This document shows, piece after piece, positions 1-8,391 of a stretch of 64,000 nt of DNA. Both the position numbers and the translations under genes were made by a program. The stretch covers positions 54,576-118,575 of the forward strand of contig NZ_FKLA01000006.1 of NCBI RefSeq assembly GCF_900078395.1, read 5' to 3'. Origin of the DNA: Anaerotruncus rubiinfantis (GTDB lineage Bacteria; Bacillota; Clostridia; Oscillospirales; Ruminococcaceae). How positions within the stretch are numbered: position 1 is the first letter of the stretch; each line of letters begins with the position of its first letter. The notes beneath the pieces are model-generated. The model did not search any database. It saw only the letters and a list, made by a program, of their open reading frames with translations, and had not been told where the DNA came from.

Positions 1-1
1 C

Positions 2-1000
2 TTCTTCGGGGGGATCGGCGGCGCCTCAAAAACCGGTATTCTCGTCAAGGGCGGCAACTACCTCGAGGTGCTCGCGGACACCGAAATCGTGGTCTTTGAC
101 AAAACCGGCACTCTGACCAAAGGCGTTTTCAACGTCACCGCGATCCATCCGGACGAATTCTCGGAAGCCAAGCTGCTCGAACTGGCCGCTTACGCGGAAT
201 GCTTTTCCGACCATCCAATCTCCCGCTCGCTGCGGGAGGCCTACGGCATGGAGATCGACCAGAGCCGCGTCACCGGCGTGGAAGAACTCTCCGGCCGCGG
301 CGTACGCGCCACGGTTGGCGGACAGATGGTCTGCGCGGGCAACGACAAACTGATGGACGAAATCGGCGTGGCATGGCACCCCTGCCATAAAGTTGGAACC
401 ACCGTTCATGTGGCGGTCGACGGGGCCTATGCCGGGCACATCGTCATCTCCGACGAACTCAAGCCCGATGCGAAAGCGGCAATCGCCGCGCTGAAGGCGC
501 AGGGCGTGCGTAAGACGGTCATGCTGACCGGGGACGCGAAAGCGGTCGGCGAAAGCGTGGCAAAGGAGCTCGGGCTCGACGAAGTCCACGCCCAGCTGCT
601 GCCCGCCGACAAGGTCGGCCGGGTCGAAGCGCTCCTTTGCGAAAAGTCCCCGAAGGGCAAGCTTGCCTTCGTGGGTGACGGCATCAATGACGCGCCGGTC
701 CTTTCCCGCGCCGACATCGGCATTGCGATGGGGGCGCTCGGTTCCGACGCGGCGATCGAAGCGGCTGATATCGTGCTGATGGATGACAAGCCGTCGAAAA
801 TCGCTTCCGCTATGCGCATCTCGAAAAAAACGCTGCGTATCGTGCGTCAGAATATTGTCTTTGCGCTTGGCGTCAAGGCGTTGGTTCTCATACTGGGTGC
901 GTGCGGCCTTGCGAACATGTGGGAAGCTGTCTTTGCTGATGTGGGCGTATCGGTCATCGCGATCCTCAACGCTTCCCGCGCGCTGCGTCCCGACAAATGA
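2..1000 (+). CDS. Heavy-metal P1B-type ATPase, Zn/Cd type (5' end outside window)
   Basis: This is the C-terminal 332 residues of a metal-exporting ATPase that moves divalent soft metals out across the membrane. The phosphorylation motif DKTGT sits at residue 33 of the visible part, followed by the P1B-specific SDHPIS loop and the hinge GDGINDAP. The last two membrane helices carry GVKALVL and FADVGVS; the Lys and Asp there are the Zn/Cd ligand pair of the ZntA/CadA family, which argues against copper. The N-terminal metal-binding domain and the first six helices lie before the window. A strong hairpin terminator follows directly. Zn/Cd/Pb specificity is inferred from the motif, not proven. 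Confidence 0.93.
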   Translation, partial: FFGGIGGASKTGILVKGGNYLEVLADTEIVVFDKTGTLTKGVFNVTAIHPDEFSEAKLLELAAYAECFSDHPISRSLREAYGMEIDQSRVTGVEELSGRGVRATVGGQMVCAGNDKLMDEIGVAWHPCHKVGTTVHVAVDGAYAGHIVISDELKPDAKAAIAALKAQGVRKTVMLTGDAKAVGESVAKELGLDEVHAQLLPADKVGRVEALLCEKSPKGKLAFVGDGINDAPVLSRADIGIAMGALGSDAAIEAADIVLMDDKPSKIASAMRISKKTLRIVRQNIVFALGVKALVLILGACGLANMWEAVFADVGVSVIAILNASRALRPDK

Positions 1001-1002
1001 CC

Positions 1003-1027
1003 AAAAAGCCCGCTTCGGCGGGCTTTT
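1003..1027 (+). terminator. Rho-independent terminator of the P1B ATPase gene
   Basis: AAAAAGCCCGC-ttc-GCGGGCTTTT forms a nearly perfect short-loop hairpin three bases after the ATPase stop codon. The A-rich left arm and T-rich right arm make it a potential bidirectional terminator. Confidence 0.85.
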
Positions 1028-1043
1028 GAGCGCCTTGGGCAGC

Positions 1044-1072
1044 TTGACTTTTTCTGCTGCCGGGCCTATAAT
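1044..1072 (+). promoter_or_regulatory. SigmaA-type promoter of the sufC-sufB-like operon
   Basis: TTGACT (1044-1049) and TATAAT (1067-1072) are separated by exactly 17 bases. The pair lies between the upstream terminator and the TTG start at 1153, leaving a leader of about 75 bases. I saw no clear IscR-type operator. Confidence 0.75.
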
Positions 1073-1152
1073 TTTGTTACGTATCAATCGCGGCTAGATG
1101 AAAGCGGACAGGCCTTCCAAACCGGCCCGTCCTGAAATGAGGGACAATATCA

Positions 1153-1884
1153 TTGCTTACACTCGAACAGATCACATGGGGCGCTCCTGGCGGGGAACGC
1201 GTCCTGAAAGGCGTTGACCTTTCGATCCCGGACGGCAAGCTCATTGTCGTCACCGGGCCGAACGGCGGCGGCAAGACTACCATCGCCAAGCTGATCGCCG
1301 GGCTTGAAAAGCCCGATTCCGGCCGTATCCTGCTCGACGGAGAGGACATCACCGGCCTTGATATCACCGGGCGCGCCCGGCGCGGCATCAGCTACGCCTT
1401 CCAACAGCCGGTACGCTTCAAAGGCGTGACCGTGCGCGACCTGGTCGAACTGGCGGCAGGCGGATCGCTTTCGGAGGACAAACTCTGCGAAATTCTCAGC
1501 CGGGTGGGGCTATGCGCCCGGGAATATGTCGACCGCGAGGTAAACGGCAGCCTTTCGGGCGGCGAAATCAAGCGTATTGAAATCGCAACCGTGCTCGCGC
1601 GGCACACCCGCATCTCCATCTTCGACGAGCCCGAAGCGGGCATCGACCTCTGGAGTTTCTCGAATCTCATCAGTGTCTTTCAGGAGATGCGCGAGAGCCT
1701 GGATGGGACGCTCATCATCATCTCGCACCAGGAGCGGATCCTCTCGATCGCGGACGAGCTGGTTGTGATCGCTGACGGGCTTGTACAGGAGCGCGGCCCG
1801 CGCGATAAGATCCTGCCAAAGCTGCTTGGCGGCGAGGAACGCTGCGGCCATTGCCCCAACCTGGAGGAGGGAACTGCATCATGA
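1153..1884 (+). CDS. SufC-like Fe-S assembly ATPase (minimal SUF/SMS type)
   Basis: This 243-residue ABC ATPase most resembles SufC, which drives Fe-S cluster assembly on a SufB-type scaffold in the cytosol. Walker A is GPNGGGKTT (about residues 35-43), followed by a Q-loop (AFQQP), a SLSGGE signature, Walker B with FDEPEAGID and the H-loop IISHQ. The FDEPEAGID form, with Gly before Ile-Asp, is typical of SufC rather than of importer ATPases. The TTG start has GAGGG nine bases upstream. The gene overlaps the scaffold gene by ATGA, implying translational coupling. A CGHC motif near the C terminus is unusual for SufC. No SufS, SufU or SufD gene is adjacent. Confidence 0.85.
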   Translation: MLTLEQITWGAPGGERVLKGVDLSIPDGKLIVVTGPNGGGKTTIAKLIAGLEKPDSGRILLDGEDITGLDITGRARRGISYAFQQPVRFKGVTVRDLVELAAGGSLSEDKLCEILSRVGLCAREYVDREVNGSLSGGEIKRIEIATVLARHTRISIFDEPEAGIDLWSFSNLISVFQEMRESLDGTLIIISHQERILSIADELVVIADGLVQERGPRDKILPKLLGGEERCGHCPNLEEGTAS

Positions 1885-2798
1885 ATCATGTCACTCAGGA
1901 GCTGCTCGCGGCTGTTTCCGATTGGGCCGGCTCTTTTTCAGGCGCGTTTAATATCCGCGAGGACGGCGGATGCGCGGGCCGCCAATCGACCGAACACGTC
2001 AAAATCGAACCCAAACAATTTCAGCCGGGCCTTGATATCCGCATCCTGCCCGGGACCCATGGTGAAACGGTTTCGATTCCCGCCATCGTCACTCACGGCA
2101 ATGTGGATGACCTGGTCTACAACGACTTCTTTGTCGGCGAAGGCGCTGACGTGACCATCGTCGCGGGCTGCGGCGTGCATACCGAGGATGCCTCGGCTGC
2201 CCGACACAACGGTATCCATCGCTTTTTCCTTTCGAAAGGCGCGCATGTCCGCTATGTGGAAAAGCATCTCGGGACCGGCCATGGCACCGGTCTGCGGTCG
2301 ATCGATCCGGTCACCGAAGCGACCCTTGAAGAGGACGCGGTGCTCGAGATGGACACCTCCCAGATCGGCGGCGTGGACCGCACGACCCGCACTATGAAGG
2401 CGACGGTCGGCCCGCGCGCCAAATTGCTCATCCACGAACGCCTTTTGACCGAGGGCGATCAGCAGGCCAAAACGGATTTCGAAGTCGTGCTCGATGGCGA
2501 GGACTCCGGCGTCGATCTCATCTCCCGTTCGGTGGCGCGCGGCAATTCCCATCAGGCCTACCGTTCCCGTATCGTCGGAAACGCGCGCTGCACCGGCCAT
2601 TCGGAGTGCGACGCCATCATCGCGGACAACGGCACGGTGGACGCCGCCCCCGAGCTCACCGCCAGCCATGGCGACGCGGCCCTCATCCACGAAGCTGCTA
2701 TTGGCAAGATCGCGGGTGAGCAGATCCTCAAGCTGCGCACCCTGGGGCTCACCGAATCGGAAGCCGAAGCGAAGATTGTCGCCGGGTTCCTCAAATAA
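1881..2798 (+). CDS. SufB/SufD-like Fe-S scaffold protein
   Basis: This 305-residue protein belongs to the SufB/SufD beta-helix family but is much shorter than SufB (about 470 residues), retaining mainly the core beta-helix. It should form the scaffold partner of the SufC-like ATPase encoded just upstream. Visible family features are repeated beta-strand turns, the segment CTGHSECDAIIAD near residue 245 (the conserved Cys/His region of SufB and SufD) and the C-terminal GIGKIAGEQ-like region (here AIGKIAGEQILKLRTLGL), which contacts SufC. The ATG was chosen because GGAGGAGGG lies just upstream and it overlaps the sufC stop codon. The two genes together match the minimal SUF-like system described in anaerobes and archaea. 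Confidence 0.82.
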   Translation: MNHVTQELLAAVSDWAGSFSGAFNIREDGGCAGRQSTEHVKIEPKQFQPGLDIRILPGTHGETVSIPAIVTHGNVDDLVYNDFFVGEGADVTIVAGCGVHTEDASAARHNGIHRFFLSKGAHVRYVEKHLGTGHGTGLRSIDPVTEATLEEDAVLEMDTSQIGGVDRTTRTMKATVGPRAKLLIHERLLTEGDQQAKTDFEVVLDGEDSGVDLISRSVARGNSHQAYRSRIVGNARCTGHSECDAIIADNGTVDAAPELTASHGDAALIHEAAIGKIAGEQILKLRTLGLTESEAEAKIVAGFLK

Positions 2799-2810
2799 AC
2801 ATCACCGCAA

Positions 2811-2844
2811 AAGCGGCCCGCCGGAGATTCCCGGCGGGCCGCTT
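2811..2844 (+). terminator. Terminator of the SufC/SufB-like operon
   Basis: A perfect 14-bp stem (AAGCGGCCCGCCGG with its complement) and a six-base loop lie 12 bases after the scaffold stop codon. The T tract is short (TTCTTGT). Confidence 0.75.
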
Positions 2845-2949
2845 CTTGTATCCGTCTTTTTTTGGAGGTGTTCCCCGGCCGGGCCCATTTTACAGCAGCA
2901 TTGGGCCCGGCTGGGGAACGGGGTTAAATCAACTTTGGAAGCGGCAGGC

Positions 2950-3129
2950 TCATCTGCCGTCATGGGATGGGGCGGGCGGACTGCTTTCGCTTTTGCAGCC
3001 GCAGCATCCGCGCCCGCCTTTGCAGCCGGAGCAGCCGACACATTCACCGTTTTTGGCCTTGCGGAAAGCGTATCTTGCCGCAAAGAACATCAAAAGCACC
3101 AACCCGCCAAAGATCACCCAGGTAATCAT
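2950..3129 (-). CDS. FeoB-associated Cys-rich membrane peptide
   Basis: This 59-residue peptide has one N-terminal transmembrane helix (residues 2-20) followed by a basic stretch and a Cys-rich tail (GECVGCSGCKGG, then GCCGCK). That layout matches the FeoB-associated Cys-rich membrane protein family found at the end of Feo operons in Firmicutes. Its role is unproven; metal relay at the FeoB exit or entrance has been suggested. The start at 3129 was chosen because AGGAAGG lies six bases upstream, whereas the GTG/ATG ten codons earlier has no such site. It is the last gene of the feo operon. Confidence 0.8.
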   Translation of the reverse strand: MITWVIFGGLVLLMFFAARYAFRKAKNGECVGCSGCKGGRGCCGCKSESSPPAPSHDGR

Positions 3130-3213
3130 AAAAGCCTTCCTTTCCGCCGCGCCATCCAATGTCGTTCCCGTCGGCCCCGCGGCGAGGCGGCCGGTCTTTT
3201 TCCGTTATTTTCT

Positions 3214-5373
3214 TCAGGCATTCACGCCAACCGGAAGCGCTTTGGGGTTCTTCTTATCCGGATTGCAGCTTCGGAAAAGCAGCCACAGCAGCACCGCCAC
3301 ACATATAAGCGCCAGCACCTGCCCAATCCCGAACGGCACTCCGTAGAACAACGCCCCACCCAGCTGGTTGATGATGAAGCCCATCACATACGCCATACCG
3401 GTCATATAGCCGATTGCGAACCAGGTCCATTTTGCGCTCATCATCTCGCGCCGGATCGCCCCGATTGCCGCGAAGCAGGGCGCGCAGGTCAGGTTGAACA
3501 CCATGAAGGCCAACGCGCTCGCGCTGGTTGTGAACAGCCCCGGCAGCGCCGCCAGCAGCGCGGGGTCGTCCTCGGCCACTTCGCCAAGCCCAAACAGCAC
3601 CCCAAAAGTTGCAACCACATTTTCCTTTGCGACAAGCCCGGTCACACTCGCGACAGCCGCCTGCCAGTTGCCGAATCCCAACGGAAGGAACAGCGGCGCG
3701 AGCACGCCTCCGATCGCCGCCAACATGCTGGCGTTCTGGTCGTCCACCAGGCCGAACCCTTCCGGGCCAAAGCCGAAGTTCTGCAAAAACCAGATGACCC
3801 CGCAGGCCACAAAGATCACCGTACCGGCTTTAATGATAAACGCCTTGCCGCGCTCCCACATGTGGATCAGCACGCCCTTCGGCGCCGGAAAGTGATACTG
3901 CGGCAACTCCATGACGAACGGCGCCGGATCGCCCGCGAACATCTTTGTTTTTTTGAGGATGATGCCCGAGATGATCACCATGAAGATTCCGAAGAAGTAG
4001 GTCGCCGGCGCCATCCAGGTGATCTTTGGGAACACCGCGCCCGCGATCAGCGCAATAATCGGCAGCTTCGCCCCGCACGGGATAAAAGTCGTTGTCATAA
4101 TCGTCATCCGCCGGTCCTTCTCATTCTCGATCGTGCGGGTCGCCATAATGCCCGGCACCCCGCAGCCGGACGAGATCAGCATCGGGATAAAGCTCTTGCC
4201 CGAAAGCCCGAATTTACGGAAGATGCGGTCCATGATGAACGCCACGCGCGCCATATACCCGCAGTCCTCCAGAATGGACAGGAAGAAGAACAGGATGAAC
4301 ATCTGCGGCACAAAGCCGAGCACCGCGCCCACACCGCCGATGATCCCGTCGACGAGCAGGCCGATGAGCCATTGCGCTGCTCCCGCGCTCTCCAAAAGGC
4401 CGGTCACAGCGGGCTGGATTGTCTCGGCAAACAGCGTGTCGTTCATCCAGTCGGTCACAATGGTGCCGAGCCACGAAACCGACACATAGTAAACAACATA
4501 CATGATAACCGCAAAGATCGGCAGCGCCAGCCATCGGTTGGTCACCACCTGGTCGATCTTGTCCGAAACGGTCATCCCAGCGCGGCGTTTCTGTACACAG
4601 TTCTTGACCAGCCTGGCAATATACTGGTAACGTTCGTTGGTAATGATGCTTTCGCTGTCGTCGTCAAATGCCTTTTCGCAGCCCGCGATGATCTCTTCCA
4701 CCTGTTTGCGCGCATCGACGGGAAGCGAAAGCTTCGCCATCGCTTTTTCATCCCGCTCAAACAGCTTGATCGTGTTCCAGCGCAGGCTTTCCGCCGGCAC
4801 TATCCCCTCGATGAGACGCCCAATCTGTCCGAGCGCCTCCTCGACCTTTGCGTCGAAGGTGTGCTGCGGCGTTGTTTTCATCCCGGTCTTTGCCATTTCC
4901 ACCGCGCGCCGGGCCACCTCATGCGACCCGGCCCCTTTTACCGCGGATGTTTCGATGATTTCGCATCCCAGCGCCTCGGAAAGCTTTTGCGTGTCGATTG
5001 CATCGCCATTTTTCTTGACGATGTCGATCATATTGAGCGCGATAATCACCGGAATCCCCATTTCGGTCAGCTGGGTGGTGAGATAAAGGTTGCGTTCGAT
5101 GTTCGAAGCGTCCACCAGGTCGACCACCACGCTCGGCCGCTCCTCCATGATGTAGTCCCGCGTCACTACTTCCTCCAGTGTGTACGGCGATAGCGAATAC
5201 ACGCCCGGCAGGTCGGTCACGATGACATCCTTGTGCCCTTTGAGCCTGCCCTCCTTCTTTTCCACCGTGACTCCCGGCCAGTTTCCCACGTACTGGCTCG
5301 ATCCGGTCAGGTCGTTAAACATCGTCGTTTTCCCGCAGTTCGGATTGCCTGCGAGCGCAATCTTGATTGTCAT
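3214..5373 (-). CDS. feoB: Ferrous iron transporter B
   Basis: FeoB is the membrane GTPase-coupled importer of Fe(II). The 719-residue product has an N-terminal G domain with G1 GNPNCGKTT (residues 8-16), G3 DLPG, G4 NMID and G5 TSAVKG, then the helical GDI-like domain. The membrane part carries the gate motifs CGYMARVAF and SSGCGVPGI and, in the second gate repeat, CAPCFAAIGAI. The ATG at 5373 is preceded by GGGGAGG at a six-base distance; upstream in-frame starts lack this. An inverted repeat matching those before feoA lies 28 bases upstream of the start, so feoB may also have its own iron control. Length and order of motifs are normal. Confidence 0.96.
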   Translation of the reverse strand: MTIKIALAGNPNCGKTTMFNDLTGSSQYVGNWPGVTVEKKEGRLKGHKDVIVTDLPGVYSLSPYTLEEVVTRDYIMEERPSVVVDLVDASNIERNLYLTTQLTEMGIPVIIALNMIDIVKKNGDAIDTQKLSEALGCEIIETSAVKGAGSHEVARRAVEMAKTGMKTTPQHTFDAKVEEALGQIGRLIEGIVPAESLRWNTIKLFERDEKAMAKLSLPVDARKQVEEIIAGCEKAFDDDSESIITNERYQYIARLVKNCVQKRRAGMTVSDKIDQVVTNRWLALPIFAVIMYVVYYVSVSWLGTIVTDWMNDTLFAETIQPAVTGLLESAGAAQWLIGLLVDGIIGGVGAVLGFVPQMFILFFFLSILEDCGYMARVAFIMDRIFRKFGLSGKSFIPMLISSGCGVPGIMATRTIENEKDRRMTIMTTTFIPCGAKLPIIALIAGAVFPKITWMAPATYFFGIFMVIISGIILKKTKMFAGDPAPFVMELPQYHFPAPKGVLIHMWERGKAFIIKAGTVIFVACGVIWFLQNFGFGPEGFGLVDDQNASMLAAIGGVLAPLFLPLGFGNWQAAVASVTGLVAKENVVATFGVLFGLGEVAEDDPALLAALPGLFTTSASALAFMVFNLTCAPCFAAIGAIRREMMSAKWTWFAIGYMTGMAYVMGFIINQLGGALFYGVPFGIGQVLALICVAVLLWLLFRSCNPDKKNPKALPVGVNA

Positions 5374-5400
5374 ATGCATCCTCCCCATCTTTGTTCCGTC

Positions 5401-5416
5401 GTTAGTCATTGCTAAC
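5401..5416. promoter_or_regulatory. Inverted repeat GTTAG-N6-CTAAC before feoB
   Basis: GTTAG (5401-5405) and CTAAC (5412-5416) flank six bases. The same arms and spacing occur twice more upstream of the first feo gene. It lies between the feoA stop and the feoB start. The half-site resembles DtxR/IdeR family operators, so an iron-responsive repressor site is inferred. Confidence 0.6.
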
Positions 5417-5434
5417 CCGTGTTCGTAAAAATCT

Positions 5435-5656
5435 TCAGTCCACAAAGATATTCTGCGCGTCGCCCTTGCGGATCGACAGCTCGTAACCGCGCACCGTCAC
5501 CTCAACCGGATCGCCCAGCGGCGCCACCTTGCGCACATAGATGGAGGCCCCTTTGGTGATCCCCATATCCATGATCCGCCGCTTAAGCGCCCCTTCGCCT
5601 CCAAGTTTGGCCACCGTGACCGTTTCCCCGCATTTGATTTCCCGCAATGTTTTCAT
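5435..5656 (-). CDS. feoA: FeoA family SH3-like protein (second copy)
   Basis: This 73-residue protein is a FeoA, the small cytosolic SH3-like partner of FeoB. Family signs are the start LREIKCGETVTVAKLGG, the central RRIMDMGITKGA turn (the RLxxMGxxxG motif of FeoA) and the ending PVEVTVRGYELSIRKGDA. It overlaps the preceding FeoA-like gene by four bases (ATGA) and lies 61 bases before feoB. Two FeoA-like genes before FeoB are common in Clostridia; they may act as a heterodimer. The start has GGGAATCTC/GAGGG-type context. Confidence 0.92.
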   Translation of the reverse strand: MKTLREIKCGETVTVAKLGGEGALKRRIMDMGITKGASIYVRKVAPLGDPVEVTVRGYELSIRKGDAQNIFVD

Positions 5657-5889
5657 GAGATTCCCTCCTCTATCATGATCCGGTTCGCCATCGCTTTGCT
5701 CAGCGCAATCCGGGTATCCTTGATATTTACGATCAGGTTCCCGCCTAGCTCGGACACGACTGTCACCTCTCCGCCTTCCACAAAGCCCAGGCTTTCCAGA
5801 AACCGCCTCGTTTCATCCTTTCCATGGATCATTTTCACTTTGCTCCGGCTGCCTGTCTGTGCCATTGTCAACGGCATAATCTTTACCAT
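5653..5889 (-). CDS. FeoA family SH3-like protein (first copy)
   Basis: This 78-residue FeoA-like protein is the first gene of the feo operon. It carries FLESLGFVEGGEVTVVSELGG, matching the FeoA turn, and ends with a typical strand pair (LIVNIKDTRIALSKAMANRI). Its sequence differs clearly from the second copy, so the pair is not a recent duplication. The start is uncertain: ATG at 5889 has AAAGGG directly beside it, which is too close; ATG at 5877 (fifth codon) is better spaced. A promoter and three inverted repeats lie directly upstream. Confidence 0.88.
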   Translation of the reverse strand: MVKIMPLTMAQTGSRSKVKMIHGKDETRRFLESLGFVEGGEVTVVSELGGNLIVNIKDTRIALSKAMANRIMIEEGIS

Positions 5890-5897
5890 CCCTTTCT

Positions 5898-5980
5898 GTT
5901 AGGGTCTGCTAACTTTCTCATTAAAGACATGGGTTAGCTTGAACTAACCCTTTCTATTTATGTAGTTTACACTTGCTAAC
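5898..5980. promoter_or_regulatory. Array of iron-operator-like inverted repeats upstream of feo
   Basis: Two perfect copies of GTTAG-N6-CTAAC lie at 5898-5913 and 5933-5948, and a degenerate copy (GTTTA-N6-CTAAC) at 5965-5980 overlaps the promoter spacer. Starts are 35 and 32 bases apart, about three helical turns. A fourth copy precedes feoB. No regulator gene of the DtxR family is in the window. Confidence 0.65.
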
Positions 5981-5992
5981 TTGATTTGTCAA
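5964..5992 (-). promoter_or_regulatory. Promoter of the feo operon
   Basis: Read on the minus strand, TTGACA (5992-5987) and TAAACT (5969-5964) are 17 bases apart. The degenerate inverted repeat covers the spacer and the other two copies lie downstream of the -10, consistent with repression. Confidence 0.7.
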
Positions 5993-6050
5993 GCATTTCC
6001 TAAAAATTTTTCCATCGCGTCTTTTTTCTCCACATGTTTGCCCGCGAAGA

Positions 6051-6090
6051 AAAACCGGGCCGCGCAGCCATTGCCGCGCGGCCCGGTTTT
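6051..6090 (-). terminator. Terminator after the LacI regulator gene
   Basis: A perfect 15-bp stem (AAAACCGGGCCGCGC and its complement) with a 10-base loop lies three bases after the regulator stop codon. A-rich and T-rich ends suit termination on the minus strand. Confidence 0.8.
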
Positions 6091-6092
6091 CC

Positions 6093-7088
6093 TTATTTTT
6101 TCAGGCTTTCCCGATAGACCACATCCACAGAAAGGGTCATCCGGGAGGCCGGCTTCACACCGCTGATCATATCATACAGTGTCCGCGCGGCGGTCATGCC
6201 CATAATCCCCATCTTGTTGTCAACCGAAGTGAGTTCCGGACTGCTGACCTCGGTGTAGACCGAATTGTTAAAACCGGCCACTTCCACATCCTGCGGCACC
6301 CGCTTGCCGAGTTTTTTCAACGCCTTGATGCCGCCGACCGCCGCGATATCCTCCCCGAAGAGGATCGCGGTGATCAGAGGATTGCGTTCGAGCAGCCTGC
6401 GAGTGGAATCCATGCCGCCTTCGATGGAACAGACCCCGCGGTGGATATTGTCCCGGTTGCAGGCAATCCCCATCCGTTCAAACGCCTCCAGATAGCCCTG
6501 ACATTTCTGCCGGGAACTGGCGTTGTCAAAGTCCTGCACAAAACCGATCTGGGTGTGCCCGCGCCGCAGAAGGCTTGTCACGCATTCACAGACGCCTCCG
6601 CGGTCGTCACAGAGAATGCCGCAGACATTCGGCAGCGGCAGATAGCCGTTTGCCATGACGACCGGCGTTTCAGGCAGGTGCCTGGCAATCTCATTCTGGA
6701 TATACCGGGTCTGAAAAACCGAACCGAGCAGCACCACGCCGTCCACCTTGCGCGCGCCCATCATGCGCAGGTAATTGCTCTGGCTTTCGGGCTCCTCGCC
6801 GGTATTGCAAAGCATGCAGCAATAACCCAGCCTGCTGAATTCCTGCTCGATGGTATAGGCGGTGTTGGAATGGTGCAGTTCCCGGATATCGGTGACCAGA
6901 ATACCGATCGTGCGCATTGAGCTGCTCACAAGGCTCTGGGCGAACATGCTGGGGGTATAATGGTTCTCATCAAGCACTTTCTGTACCTTCAGACGGGTTT
7001 CCTCCCGCAGATTCTGCTTGTTGTTGAGCACCCGCGAAACGGTGGACGGCGAAACACCGGCCAGCTTCGCGATGTCGTAGATGGTCAA
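6093..7088 (-). CDS. LacI family transcriptional regulator
   Basis: This 331-residue protein has a LacI helix-turn-helix at residues 1-25 (IYDIAKLAGVSPSTVSRVLN) and a hinge helix (YTPSMFAQSLVSS), followed by a two-lobed sugar-binding domain. The effector should be a sugar, sugar acid or derivative. It lies 70 bases downstream of the DlgD-like reductase gene on the same strand and is probably cotranscribed with it. Two copies of TGAAACCGGTTTTA, the classic LacI operator type with a central CG, flank the promoter of that unit, so it is likely an autoregulator of dlgD and itself. It may also act on the larger upstream operon, but no matching operator was seen there. Confidence 0.92.
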   Translation of the reverse strand: MTIYDIAKLAGVSPSTVSRVLNNKQNLREETRLKVQKVLDENHYTPSMFAQSLVSSSMRTIGILVTDIRELHHSNTAYTIEQEFSRLGYCCMLCNTGEEPESQSNYLRMMGARKVDGVVLLGSVFQTRYIQNEIARHLPETPVVMANGYLPLPNVCGILCDDRGGVCECVTSLLRRGHTQIGFVQDFDNASSRQKCQGYLEAFERMGIACNRDNIHRGVCSIEGGMDSTRRLLERNPLITAILFGEDIAAVGGIKALKKLGKRVPQDVEVAGFNNSVYTEVSSPELTSVDNKMGIMGMTAARTLYDMISGVKPASRMTLSVDVVYRESLKK

Positions 7089-7158
7089 TGTCGGTCCCTC
7101 CCGTCTTTTTCACATGCCGTTTTCCGGCATCGCATATCCGCCGCCTGTGCGGGCTGGA

Positions 7159-8163
7159 TTACATCGCTTTGATCTGCGCCCAGATTTCCTCAAGGACCGG
7201 GATACCGTTTGCGAGGTTGTCACGGCGGGTCAGGATCTCCGGCTCTCCGGGATAGAGGATTTTTCCACCTTCTGTGGCCGGTTCGGAAGCTTTGATATCG
7301 TCGATGACCTCGTTGATCAGCATGTCGGAGATATTCTGTGCGGCAACATGGCGTGGATCGATCGCGATCAGCATCTGGGAGAGCGCATATTCTTCCTCAC
7401 ACTTTTTACCGACAGCGGTAACCGAAAGGCCGCCGGAAAGCACGGTCGCCACCAGGTCGAGCGCAATCGAGATACCGGAGCCCTTCCAGTAACCGATCGG
7501 CAGCACCCGCCAGGTCTTTTCGATCTCAGCCGGGTCAGTGGTGACGTTGCCATTGGAGTCATAGCCGCCGACAACCGGCAGCGGTATCTTTTTGAGCCGG
7601 CACTCCTCGATTTTTCCATAGGAGAACTGCGCCATCGCGCAGTCGATCACAACATGCTCGCCGTTCGAGCGCGGGATTGCAATGATGAAAGGGTTATTGC
7701 CGATGCGGCGGTCTTTGCCGCCCCAGGCGGGCATATTGGGCATCGTGTTGGTCCAGCAGATGCCGATGCAGCCTGCGTCCGCCGCCTGCCAGCCGAAATA
7801 TCCGCCGCGCATCCAGTGGTTGTTGTTGCCGAGCGCCACGACGCCCACGCCATATTCGCCCGCAAGCTCCACCGCACGGTCCATGCAGCGCTTCGCATTG
7901 AGGTTTCCCATGCCAAGCTGGCCGTCCCAGCGTTCAAACCCTCCGCTTCCGCCAACCCTGATCGCTTTCTTGTCCGGCTTGATGTAGCCTTTTTCGATGT
8001 AGGAAACGACGCGTGGGAAGCGGTTGACGCCGTGGGAATAGACGCCGTCCACACTGTTGTCGGCAAAAATTTTCGCCGCTTCGAGCGCATCCGTTTCGTC
8101 AAAGCCTTTTTTGATCAGGACGCGGTTAAATTCTGCCACCAGTTCGTCATAAGGGATTCTCAT
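7159..8163 (-). CDS. dlgD: DlgD/YiaK-like 2,3-diketo-L-gulonate reductase
   Basis: This 334-residue NAD(P)H-dependent oxidoreductase belongs to the Ldh_2 (YlbC/DlgD) family, whose fold differs from Rossmann enzymes. Residues GVYSHGVNRFPR (about 40-51), NNNHWMRGG..GWQAADAG and IGYWKGSGISIALDLVATVLSGG match E. coli YiaK, which reduces 2,3-diketo-L-gulonate, very closely. The catalytic His-Arg pair SHGVNR is present. ATG has GGAGG six to ten bases upstream. It has its own promoter with two LacI operators and precedes the LacI gene. Together with the TRAP transporter and FGGY kinase upstream, the gene set recalls the E. coli yiaK-yiaMNO-lyxK pathway. The exact substrate is not proven. Confidence 0.9.
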   Translation of the reverse strand: MRIPYDELVAEFNRVLIKKGFDETDALEAAKIFADNSVDGVYSHGVNRFPRVVSYIEKGYIKPDKKAIRVGGSGGFERWDGQLGMGNLNAKRCMDRAVELAGEYGVGVVALGNNNHWMRGGYFGWQAADAGCIGICWTNTMPNMPAWGGKDRRIGNNPFIIAIPRSNGEHVVIDCAMAQFSYGKIEECRLKKIPLPVVGGYDSNGNVTTDPAEIEKTWRVLPIGYWKGSGISIALDLVATVLSGGLSVTAVGKKCEEEYALSQMLIAIDPRHVAAQNISDMLINEVIDDIKASEPATEGGKILYPGEPEILTRRDNLANGIPVLEEIWAQIKAM

Positions 8164-8196
8164 ATGTTTTCCTCCTCAAATTGTTGTAAAGTTCTG

Positions 8197-8210
8197 TGAA
8201 ACCGGTTTTA
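8197..8210. promoter_or_regulatory. LacI-type operator, copy 1
   Basis: TGAAACCGGTTTTA is a near-palindrome with a perfect AAACCGGTTT core. It lies just downstream of the -10 box of the dlgD promoter, a position that would block initiation or elongation. Confidence 0.75.
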
Positions 8211-8217
8211 TGAATTT

Positions 8218-8245
8218 AATTTACCACACTTCCTGCAAATGTCAA
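8218..8245 (-). promoter_or_regulatory. Promoter of dlgD-lacI
   Basis: On the minus strand TTGACA (8245-8240) is followed after 16 bases by TAAATT (8223-8218) with an extended TGG just before it. The dlgD start is 55 bases downstream. Confidence 0.65.
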
Positions 8246-8317
8246 GGAATCAACCCACATTTTCTCCCAACTTCATAAGAAGAAACCATTTTTCTTATTG
8301 CCTTTCCACAATATTCA

Positions 8318-8331
8318 TGAAACCGGTTTTA
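8318..8331. promoter_or_regulatory. LacI-type operator, copy 2
   Basis: An identical TGAAACCGGTTTTA lies 121 bases from copy 1, upstream of the -35 box. Two operators this far apart would permit DNA looping. Confidence 0.7.
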
Positions 8332-8340
8332 TTTGGTTTC

Positions 8341-8372
8341 AAAAATTGCCCCCGCCCGAAAACCGGGCGGGG
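8341..8372 (-). terminator. Terminator of the gldA-like/ETF operon
   Basis: CCCCGCCCG (8350-8358) pairs with CGGGCGGGG (8364-8372); on the minus strand it is followed by GGCAATTTTTG. It separates the large operon from the dlgD unit. Confidence 0.7.
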
Positions 8373-8391
8373 AACGCAGTTCCACACTTTT